Source: Ammoniphilus resinae (lineage in GTDB: Bacteria; Bacillota; Bacilli; Aneurinibacillales; RAOX-1). From it: a DNA stretch of 64,000 bases. Each line of letters opens with the position of its first letter. Positions within the stretch are counted from its first letter, which is position 1. Where the stretch lies: positions 620,001 through 684,000 of the forward strand of contig NZ_JAGGKT010000001.1 in assembly GCF_017873965.1 (NCBI RefSeq), given 5' to 3'. A program made the position numbers and the translations under genes. This document shows, one piece after another, positions 41,677-48,427 of this stretch. The notes below the pieces were generated by a model. It did not search any database. It had not been told where the DNA came from and was given only the letters and a program-made list of their open reading frames with translations.

Positions 41677-42381
41677 ATGCAACAGAAAATTAGAGAATCC
41701 ATCGCAGAAATTCAAAAAAGAATTGAACAGGCATCTTTACGTTCTAATCGAAACCCTTCCGAAATAAAAATTGTAGCAGTTACAAAATACTCTACACTAG
41801 AAACCACAAAAGCAGTTCTAGATGAGGGGCTCATTCATATTGGAGAAAGCAAGGTTCAAGATGTTATTCCAAAGTTGAATATGTTGGGTGATCGGGGAAT
41901 ATGGCATTTTATTGGGCATTTGCAGACAAATAAAGTGAAAGATGTGGTGGGACATTTCCGTTATATCCATTCTTTGGATCGTATTTCTCTTGCTAAAGAA
42001 ATTGAAAAGTGGGGGAAAAAGAAAGAAGTCAAAACGAATTGTTTCGTGCAGGTGAATGTTTCTGGAGAAGAGTCAAAATTTGGCCTAAAACCTAAAGAAG
42101 TGTTGGAATTTGTCAAAGAAACAAGTAAGATGGAATATATAACAATATGTGGGCTAATGACAATGGCTCCCTTTGAATCAAATCCTGAAGATACTCGACC
42201 AATCTTTCAAAAACTGAGAGAACTCCAAGAAGAGGTGAAGTCTCTGCAACTGCCACATGCACCTGCACAAGATTTATCGATGGGCATGTCCAATGATTTT
42301 GAAGTGGCAATTGAGGAAGGGGCTACTTTTATTCGGCTGGGAACGATTTTAGTTGGACAGGAATTGAAACCAACACACTAA
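41677..42381 (+). CDS. ylmE: PLP homeostasis protein YggS/YlmE
   Basis: Cytosolic pyridoxal-phosphate binding protein (COG0325) that buffers PLP and affects amino-acid balance. The PLP lysine is in KIVAVTKYSTLE (VTK, about residue 39); IGESKVQDVIPKL, WHFIGHLQTNKVK, VNVSGEESKFGL, GLMTMAP, and LSMGMSNDFEVAIEEGATFIRLGTILVG are typical. At 234 residues it is normal. ATG 41677 follows AAGGAGGAGGG. Followed by R1 element E5 in the leader of sepF. Confidence 0.95.
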   Translation: MQQKIRESIAEIQKRIEQASLRSNRNPSEIKIVAVTKYSTLETTKAVLDEGLIHIGESKVQDVIPKLNMLGDRGIWHFIGHLQTNKVKDVVGHFRYIHSLDRISLAKEIEKWGKKKEVKTNCFVQVNVSGEESKFGLKPKEVLEFVKETSKMEYITICGLMTMAPFESNPEDTRPIFQKLRELQEEVKSLQLPHAPAQDLSMGMSNDFEVAIEEGATFIRLGTILVGQELKPTH

Positions 42382-42393
42382 AATCAACAAATG

Positions 42394-42453
42394 ACCTATG
42401 ACTTATGACTTATGGCTTTTTAGCAAGAAGTAAATCGACGTAGTGAAAAAGCC
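42394..42453 (+). repeat. R1 structured element, copy E5 (forward)
   Basis: CCTATG and ACTTATGACTTATGG occupy the P1-linker side (the small helix is poor here), then stem GGCTTTTT (42414-42421) with AAAAAGCC (42446-42453) around a 24-nt loop containing GCAAGAAG and AAATCGACGTAGT. It ends 24 nt before the sepF GTG start, with the SD GGGGGAG in between. Confidence 0.78.
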
Positions 42454-42477
42454 AATAGATGAAGGGGGAGAGAAGAC

Positions 42478-42912
42478 GTGGGAGTTATGCGGAAAATCAT
42501 GGGGTACTTAGGGCTCTCCGGTGAGGAGATGCTCGAGGATGATTATGAAGATCTAGAGGATACATACGGAAAGCAGGAAATGGAGCAAGAATCGGCCGCT
42601 GTAAACAAAAAGCATAGAAATAATGTAGTTAGTCTTCAGCATGCCAAAGAAAATGTGAAAGTGGTCTTGGTTGAGCCCCGATCTTATGAGGAGGTTCAGG
42701 ATATTGCAGATCACCTGCGTTCCCGAAGGGCTGTAATTATCAATTTGCAACGTGTAAACCAGGATCAGGCTAAACGGATTATTGATTTTATCAGTGGAAC
42801 CGTGTATGCCCTTAATGGGGATATTCACAAGGTGGGGACAAGTATCTTTATGTGTGCTCCAGATAATGTGGATATTCAGGGGACGATTTCTGATTTACTC
42901 ACTCAAGAATAA
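42478..42912 (+). CDS. sepF: Cell division protein SepF
   Basis: Cytosolic FtsZ-associated protein that forms rings and anchors FtsZ filaments. The N-terminal amphipathic helix [12 protein letters not shown] binds membrane, an acidic linker ([16 protein letters not shown]) follows, and the DUF552 core has [63 protein letters not shown]. 144 residues. GTG 42478 lies after GGGGGAGAGAAGAC. R1 element E5 forms the leader, so sepF dosage is a candidate for regulation by it. Confidence 0.93.
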   Translation: MGVMRKIMGYLGLSGEEMLEDDYEDLEDTYGKQEMEQESAAVNKKHRNNVVSLQHAKENVKVVLVEPRSYEEVQDIADHLRSRRAVIINLQRVNQDQAKRIIDFISGTVYALNGDIHKVGTSIFMCAPDNVDIQGTISDLLTQE

Positions 42913-42931
42913 AAGCAGAGGGGTGAAGTAA

Positions 42932-43198
42932 ATGGGGGCTACGATTGAAACGATCGTACGTTTCGCTTTGCAAATCTATACTTTTATAATATTTGGCTAT
43001 ATTATCATGTCTTGGATTCCACAGCTTCAATATTCAGCGATTGGTGAATTTCTGGGAAGGATAGTTGAGCCTTTTCTTAAACCATTTAGGCAGGTTATTC
43101 CTTCTATTGGAATCCTTGACATATCGCCGATTGTTGCGCTTTTGACACTGTATTATGCGGAAGAAGGACTTATTTATTTAATTTATTTAATTTTCTGA
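42932..43198 (+). CDS. ylmG: YggT-family membrane protein YlmG
   Basis: Small membrane protein of 88 residues with two helices, linked to division-site or osmotic functions in relatives. IYTFIIFGYIIMSWIPQL, IVEPFLKPFRQVIPSIG and LDISPIVALLTLYYAEE are the family hallmarks. ATG 42932 after AGAGGGGTGA. Order sepF-ylmG-ylmH-divIVA is conserved across Bacillales. Confidence 0.92.
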   Translation: MGATIETIVRFALQIYTFIIFGYIIMSWIPQLQYSAIGEFLGRIVEPFLKPFRQVIPSIGILDISPIVALLTLYYAEEGLIYLIYLIF

Positions 43199-43207
43199 GG
43201 AATGATT

Positions 43208-43987
43208 ATGAGCTTATATCAACATTTTAGACAAGAAGAATACCCATTTATAGAGAGAGCCTTGGAATGGATCAGCCAGGTCGACCAGACACATCGGGAA
43301 CGACTAACCGATTTTCTTGATCCTAGACAAGTTTATATATTAAATTCACTGATTGCAAAGAATCCTCATCTGTCTTGTTCCGTGTTCGGAGGGTATGAAG
43401 AGGCTGAAAGATGCCGGGTGATCTTGCATCAGTCTTACTATATTCCTGAACCAGATGATTTCGCCTTATCAGTTATTCAAGTAACAAGCCCTCAGGCTCA
43501 ATTTCAAAAATTAAAACATAAAGATTATCTTGGGGCACTGCTTGGTGCTGGCTTAAAAAGAAGCAAGTTTGGCGATATCCTTGTTCATCAGGAGTCTGGA
43601 CAAATTATTCTAGCAAAAGAAATTGCTGATTATATGCGCATTCATTTTGGGCAAATTCATCGAGTTCAAGTTATTCCTGAAGAAATTCCATTATCGCAAA
43701 TTGTACCTATCCGCGAAGATTGGAAACGTGTTACCATTACCGTTCCTTCGTCACGGGCCGATGTTGTCGTTGGCGATGTTTTTCGGCTTTCTAGGGCAAA
43801 AGCCTTGATTCCAATTAAGGCAGGACACTTAAAAATTAATTGGATGCCTGTAGACTCTCCCTCCTTTTCTATTCGCGAAGGCGATATGGTTTCGCTGCGG
43901 GGCTACGGTCGATTTAAAGTGTTTAAGGAAGATGGTATAACCAAGAAAGGTAATATCCGCTTAGATATAGGAGTACTTCAATCATAA
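43208..43987 (+). CDS. ylmH: S4-domain RNA-binding protein YlmH
   Basis: RNA-binding protein with a C-terminal S4 domain (about 180-255: TVPSSRADVVVGDVFRLSRAKALIPIKAGHLKINWM) and an N-terminal YlmH-specific domain (ERLTDFLDPRQVYIL; KHKDYLGALLGAGLKRSKFGDIL). Family members bind rRNA or ribosome complexes and have been tied to ribosome rescue. At 259 residues it is typical. ATG 43208 is chosen because GAGGA lies six bases upstream; ATG 43202 directly abuts it. Confidence 0.9.
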   Translation: MSLYQHFRQEEYPFIERALEWISQVDQTHRERLTDFLDPRQVYILNSLIAKNPHLSCSVFGGYEEAERCRVILHQSYYIPEPDDFALSVIQVTSPQAQFQKLKHKDYLGALLGAGLKRSKFGDILVHQESGQIILAKEIADYMRIHFGQIHRVQVIPEEIPLSQIVPIREDWKRVTITVPSSRADVVVGDVFRLSRAKALIPIKAGHLKINWMPVDSPSFSIREGDMVSLRGYGRFKVFKEDGITKKGNIRLDIGVLQS

Positions 43988-44018
43988 AATTCATTAGATA
44001 ACTTTGGAGGTGCGTGTT

Positions 44019-44507
44019 ATGGCTTTAACCCCTTTGGATATTCACAATAAAGAATTTAGTAAGGCATTTCGAGGATATAACGAGGATGAAGTAAACGAGT
44101 TTTTAGACCAAATTATTAAAGATATGGAAATTCTAATTAAAGAAAAAAGAGAATTAGAAGAAAAGCTTGCAGGGATGTCAGAACGCCTAAACCACTTTTC
44201 CGCAATTGAAGAAACGCTAAGCAAATCAATCCTGGTTGCTCAAGAGACGGCAGAAGAAGTGAAAAACAATGCACGGAAGGAAGCACAACTCATCTTAAAA
44301 GAAGCGGAAAAAAATGCCGACCGTATTATTAATGAATCCCTGTCTAAATCTAGAAAAATCGCTTTAGAAATTGAAGAATTGAAGAAGAGAGCATCGGTTT
44401 ATCGGGTTCGGTTCCGTAGTTTATTGGAAGCGCAATTGGAAATGCTGAGTAATGGGGATTGGGATGAGATGGAACGTCTGGAAGAAGAATTGGCCAAGCA
44501 TGACTAA
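44019..44507 (+). CDS. divIVA: Cell pole and division-site protein DivIVA
   Basis: Curvature-sensing coiled-coil protein at poles and septa, recruiting MinJ and, in sporulation, RacA. The N-terminal membrane-binding domain is LTPLDIHNKEFSKAFRGYNEDEVNEFLDQI; two coiled-coil segments follow (about 35-75 and 85-160). At 162 residues it equals Bacillus DivIVA. ATG 44019 follows GGAGGTG by six bases. Last of the ylm-div genes; ileS downstream has its own promoter. Confidence 0.94.
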   Translation: MALTPLDIHNKEFSKAFRGYNEDEVNEFLDQIIKDMEILIKEKRELEEKLAGMSERLNHFSAIEETLSKSILVAQETAEEVKNNARKEAQLILKEAEKNADRIINESLSKSRKIALEIEELKKRASVYRVRFRSLLEAQLEMLSNGDWDEMERLEEELAKHD

Positions 44508-44511
44508 TGGC

Positions 44512-44605
44512 TTGATCTACAAGGATTTTAGCGGTATAATTTCTTAATCATTTCTCCTGGTAAAACAGGAGCCTTCTCGTTCGAAGCGGAACTGGGAAGG
44601 CTTTT
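44512..44605 (+). promoter_or_regulatory. ileS promoter and short attenuator-like leader (no T-box)
   Basis: TTGATC (44512-44517), 17-bp spacer, TATAAT (44535-44540). The leader then holds CTCCTG/CAGGAG (44554-44559 with 44566-44571) and a terminator GCCTTC (44571-44576) with GAAGGC (44596-44601) plus inner GTTC/GAAC and four T. The two hairpins share one base. The specific T-box sequence AGGGTGG is not present here. Confidence 0.65.
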
Positions 44606-44655
44606 ATTGTTATATTATATTTCTTTGTTCAAAAAAGGTCTGGGAGTGAATTTTC

Positions 44656-47406
44656 ATGGATTATAGTAAAACATTGAACTTGCCCAAGACAGATTTCCCC
44701 ATGCGAGGAAATCTGCCTCAAAGAGAACCCGAAATGCAGAAACAGTGGGAAGAGATGGACATCTACAAAAAGGTGCAGGAGCGTACATCAGGCCGTCCCA
44801 AATATATTTTGCATGATGGCCCTCCTTATGCTAATGGAGATATTCATATTGGACACGCTTTAAACAAAGTACTTAAAGATATGATCGTTCGTTACAAGTC
44901 GATGAGCGGTTATGATGCACCTTATGTTCCTGGCTGGGATACCCACGGTTTGCCAATTGAACACGCAATTATTAAGAATGAAAAGATTGACCGCCATAAA
45001 GTTGGAGCAGCTGAATTTAGAGAGCGTTGCACGGAGTATGCCTATTCGTACGTAGACCGCCAACGTCAGCAGTTTAAACGTCTAGGAGTAAGAGGAGACT
45101 GGGAGAATCCCTATATCACCTTAAAGCCCGAGTATGAAGCTAGACAGATTCGTGTGTTTGGAGAGATGGCCAAAAAGGGATATATTTATAAAGGTTTAAA
45201 AGCCGTTTATTGGTCTCCATCATCGGAAACAGCCCTAGCAGAAGCTGAAATAGAGTATAAGGATAAAAGATCTGCTTCCATCTACGTGAAATTTAATGTA
45301 ATCGATGGGAAAGGGAAGCTCGATTCCGATGCCAAGGTACTTATTTGGACGACTACCCCTTGGACAATCCCAGCAAACCTTGCCATTGCTGTAAATCCTG
45401 AATTGGAGTATTCCCTTGTTAAGGTTAACGATGAAAAATTATTGATGGCATCTGGACTCATTCAGTCCGTTTCTTCTACTGTCGGATTTGATCAATTTGA
45501 AGTACTACAAACCTTCCAAGGCGAAGAGCTAGAAGGGATAGTCTGTAAGCACCCATTCTATGAACGAAACTCTACGCTACTATTAGGGGATCATGTCACT
45601 CTTGATGCAGGTACTGGTTGTGTACATACAGCCCCTGGACATGGGGAAGAAGACTTTAATCTTGGTCAAAAATACGGCCTCCCCATTCTTTGTCCGGTCG
45701 ATGACAAAGGAAAGTTTACGAAGGAAGCTCCAGGATTTGAAGGTGTTTTTTATGATGATGGAAACAAACTGGTCACTGAAAAATTAAAAGAAGTCGGTGC
45801 CTTACTTCATATGAACTTCATCAGCCATCAATATCCACATGATTGGCGCAGTAAGCAACCCGTTATTTACCGGGCAACTGAACAATGGTTTGCTTCCATT
45901 GATGGGTTCCGGGAAGATATGTTAAAGGCAATTAAAGAGGTGAAATGGACTCCTGAGTGGGGTGAACAACGCCTTCATAATATGATTGCTGACCGAAATG
46001 ATTGGTGCATTTCTAGACAGCGAGTATGGGGTGTGCCGATCCCAATTTTCTTCTGTCGTGACTGTAATACTGAGATTATTAACGATGAGACGATTGATCA
46101 TATCGCAAATCTCTTCCGCGAAGAGGGATCACAAGCCTGGTTTACAAAAGACATTGCTGAATTAATGCCAGAAGGGACGGTCTGTCCAAAGTGCGGTGGA
46201 CATGATTTCCGCAAGGAAACAGATATCATGGATGTTTGGTTTGATTCTGGATCCAGCCATGCGGCAGTTCTTCAAGAACGTGATGCATTGTCTTGGCCAG
46301 CCGATCTTTATCTGGAAGGATCTGACCAATACCGTGGTTGGTTTAACTCATCGCTCTCAACATCTGTTGCTGTATTTGGACAGGCACCGTACCGAAATGT
46401 ATTAAGTCATGGTTTCGTTTTGGACGGGGAAGGCAGAAAGATGTCAAAATCCCTAGGCAACACGGTAGTTCCAGCTGACGTGATGAAAAAATTAGGTGCG
46501 GATATCCTTCGTTTGTGGGTTGCCTCAGTCGACTATACAGCAGACGTTCGGATTTCTGATAAGATCATGACGCAAATCGCTGAAGTCTATCGTAAAATTC
46601 GCAACACCTTCCGTTTTCTGCTTGGAAACCTTGATGGTTTTGATTTGAAAGAACGGGTGGCTTTTGAAGACCTGCCTGAACTGGATCAGTATGTTATGAT
46701 CAAATTGCAAAGAGTATTGGAAAAAGCTCATAAAGGGTATGATTCTTTCCAATTCCATACCGTGTTCCATGCGGTGCATAATTTCTGTACGATCGACCTA
46801 AGTCAGTTCTACCTGGATGTTTCCAAGGATCGTTTGTACACCGAAGCACCAGATTCGAAAGCACGCCGCGCAGCTCAAACGGTTATGTATGATGTGTTAG
46901 TTAGTTTAGTAAAGATTATGACTCCAATTCTTCCACATACAGCAGATGAAGTTTGGCAGTATGTACCAGGCGTTGATACCGTCAGTGTACAAATGACAGA
47001 CATGCCTTCTGCCAACCAAAACCTTCTCAATGTTGAACTGGAAGAAAAATGGGATCAGCTTCTCGTTGTCCGCGATGAAGTTTTGAAGGCCCTCGAAGAA
47101 GCTCGTAAGGAGAAGGTTATAGGACAATCCTTGGCGGCTTCCCTTGAACTCTATCCAACAGAGGAAACAGTAAAGTTGCTTGAGAAGTTTGATAACCTGA
47201 AAGAAATATTTATCGTTTCCCAGGTTGCAGTAAAACAGGGAGATGCCCCTGCAGATGCACTTGCCTTTGAACATGTTGCAGTAAAAGTAAGCCCAGCAAC
47301 TGGTGAGAAGTGTGAACGGTGCTGGATCGTCACTCCAGAAGTAGGTGTGGCCCCAGAACATCCAACCATTTGTCCACGTTGCGCCTCAGTTGTGGTAAAC
47401 CTATAA
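44656..47406 (+). CDS. ileS: Isoleucyl-tRNA synthetase
   Basis: Class Ia aminoacyl-tRNA synthetase charging tRNA-Ile with CP1 editing domain. HIGH is in [15 protein letters not shown], the editing domain includes [19 protein letters not shown] and [21 protein letters not shown] is in [12 protein letters not shown] (about 594), and a C-terminal zinc knuckle is CERCW...CPRC. At 916 residues it is a standard bacterial type. ATG 44656 follows GGGAGTG. It has its own promoter and a leader terminator, and a strong terminator at its end. Confidence 0.97.
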   Translation: MDYSKTLNLPKTDFPMRGNLPQREPEMQKQWEEMDIYKKVQERTSGRPKYILHDGPPYANGDIHIGHALNKVLKDMIVRYKSMSGYDAPYVPGWDTHGLPIEHAIIKNEKIDRHKVGAAEFRERCTEYAYSYVDRQRQQFKRLGVRGDWENPYITLKPEYEARQIRVFGEMAKKGYIYKGLKAVYWSPSSETALAEAEIEYKDKRSASIYVKFNVIDGKGKLDSDAKVLIWTTTPWTIPANLAIAVNPELEYSLVKVNDEKLLMASGLIQSVSSTVGFDQFEVLQTFQGEELEGIVCKHPFYERNSTLLLGDHVTLDAGTGCVHTAPGHGEEDFNLGQKYGLPILCPVDDKGKFTKEAPGFEGVFYDDGNKLVTEKLKEVGALLHMNFISHQYPHDWRSKQPVIYRATEQWFASIDGFREDMLKAIKEVKWTPEWGEQRLHNMIADRNDWCISRQRVWGVPIPIFFCRDCNTEIINDETIDHIANLFREEGSQAWFTKDIAELMPEGTVCPKCGGHDFRKETDIMDVWFDSGSSHAAVLQERDALSWPADLYLEGSDQYRGWFNSSLSTSVAVFGQAPYRNVLSHGFVLDGEGRKMSKSLGNTVVPADVMKKLGADILRLWVASVDYTADVRISDKIMTQIAEVYRKIRNTFRFLLGNLDGFDLKERVAFEDLPELDQYVMIKLQRVLEKAHKGYDSFQFHTVFHAVHNFCTIDLSQFYLDVSKDRLYTEAPDSKARRAAQTVMYDVLVSLVKIMTPILPHTADEVWQYVPGVDTVSVQMTDMPSANQNLLNVELEEKWDQLLVVRDEVLKALEEARKEKVIGQSLAASLELYPTEETVKLLEKFDNLKEIFIVSQVAVKQGDAPADALAFEHVAVKVSPATGEKCERCWIVTPEVGVAPEHPTICPRCASVVVNL

Positions 47407-47410
47407 TTTG

Positions 47411-47465
47411 AAAAGGGTGGCATAGAGGATTGCGATTATCGCAGTCTTCTATAGCCACCTTTTTT
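47411..47465 (+). terminator. Intrinsic terminator after ileS
   Basis: AAAGGGTGGCATAGA on the left pairs with TCTATAGCCACCTTTT on the right, with an inner TGCGAT/ATCGCA helix, then T. It ends three bases before the Spo0A-like box. Confidence 0.9.
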
Positions 47466-47467
47466 AT

Positions 47468-47535
47468 TTCGACAAAACTAGTGTAAAAAAGACCCGAGGA
47501 TTTGACAGACTTTCCCAATTGTTTAAAACTATAAT
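47468..47535 (+). promoter_or_regulatory. Spo0A-type promoter of the glucan operon
   Basis: TTCGACA (47468-47474) is a perfect reverse Spo0A box (TGTCGAA). TTGACA (47502-47507) and TATAAT (47530-47535) are separated by 22 bp, the unusual spacing known for Spo0A-activated spoIIG. Shared blocks and equal distances with the spoIIGA promoter at 37367 are described in the findings. Confidence 0.65.
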
Positions 47536-47570
47536 ACTAAATGATTGGGAATTATTTTATCAGGCAACAA

Positions 47571-47698
47571 GGGGCAGTAAACCTTTAACATCAATACTTT
47601 CAGAAATTTGGATATTAAAAGGGGCAACTGCCCGTAAAAGAGCCAAAAAGGGCAACTTCCTGTCAGGAGAGAAGTAGAATGCCTCTGCCCCTTTTAAT
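47571..47698 (+). promoter_or_regulatory. Structured leader of the glucan operon
   Basis: A perfect 13-bp helix ATTAAAAGGGGCA (47614-47626) with TGCCCCTTTTAAT (47686-47698). Its loop begins with ACTGCCC (47627-47633), which can pair with GGGCAGT (47572-47578) upstream, giving a pseudoknot. A small TCCTG/CAGGA hairpin lies in the loop (47658-47668). The leader is about 195 nt from the predicted start of transcription to the first gene and contains no gene that I can see. Confidence 0.55.
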
Positions 47699-47738
47699 GA
47701 AAAGGTTTCTTTATTAGAAAAACATTGGAGGGAGATAC

Positions 47739-48410
47739 TTGGTCGAGACTAAAATTAAAGAGCTTCGGGAAAAGAAGTATACGATTGAACAAATCGCAGA
47801 TGAACTAGGGATTACTACGGGCCAAGTTCGTTATCGCCTTTACAAAAAATCTGCAGAAAAGAGCAGATCAGACGAAGAGGAATCAATGAAAATGGTGACG
47901 GCATCTGAGACCGGAGAACAGACAACGAAATCTATAAACGACATATCCCTAGCCATCCCTCTTTATTACGGTGAAAATGAGCTGAGGATCATGGTCCAAG
48001 GACCTACTTCCGTCTTTATATATTGGGAAGTAACATGGCCGCTAATGAGAATTCTAGCTGAATATCTGAATACCCCTTATGAAGACTTGAATAAGCTTTT
48101 ACGCATTTTTGATGTGACAGATATCTGGTTTAACGGAGTGAATGCCCATTGGCATCGGGATGTCCTCGTTCAACCGATGAAGGATAATCAGTTTATTCAT
48201 GATTTAATACCGGGGCGAACTTATATTGTAGATTTTGGCATTCAATATGAGGGGAGAATGATCCCGCTCCTTCGTTCCAAAGCAATATCCACGCCGTTTA
48301 CTGAAATCGCGAATCATAGCAAAGAGCTTGTGCAGCATTTAATTGATCAAGAAGAAAACCGGATTAAACCTAGAGGATTTGAAAATTTTTCGGCATACAC
48401 CATTTACTGA
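47739..48410 (+). CDS. DUF4912 protein with N-terminal HTH-like segment
   Basis: Cytosolic protein of unknown function. Residues 1-40 (IKELREKKYTIEQIADELGITTGQVRYRLYKK) look like a short HTH, followed by a polar linker (about 41-70) and the DUF4912 domain (about 75-200): PLYYGENELRIMVQGPTSVFIYWEV, LLRIFDVTDIWFNG, then LIPGRTYIVDFGIQYEGRMIPLLRS. DUF4912 is an immunoglobulin-like fold often encoded beside GH57-type genes, so a carbohydrate-binding or regulatory role for the operon is plausible but inferred. TTG 47739 follows GGAGGGAG. The stop is followed after 17 bases by the GH57-GT4 gene. Confidence 0.8.
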   Translation: MVETKIKELREKKYTIEQIADELGITTGQVRYRLYKKSAEKSRSDEEESMKMVTASETGEQTTKSINDISLAIPLYYGENELRIMVQGPTSVFIYWEVTWPLMRILAEYLNTPYEDLNKLLRIFDVTDIWFNGVNAHWHRDVLVQPMKDNQFIHDLIPGRTYIVDFGIQYEGRMIPLLRSKAISTPFTEIANHSKELVQHLIDQEENRIKPRGFENFSAYTIY

Positions 48411-48427
48411 TTGTGAGGTTGATAGAT

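Noticed and set aside
47411-47430. AGGGTGG just after ileS, resembling the T-box core sequence
   Set aside because: It is part of a near-perfect terminator hairpin with GCCACC and lies downstream of ileS, without specifier stem or antiterminator; the next gene is not an amino-acid gene.
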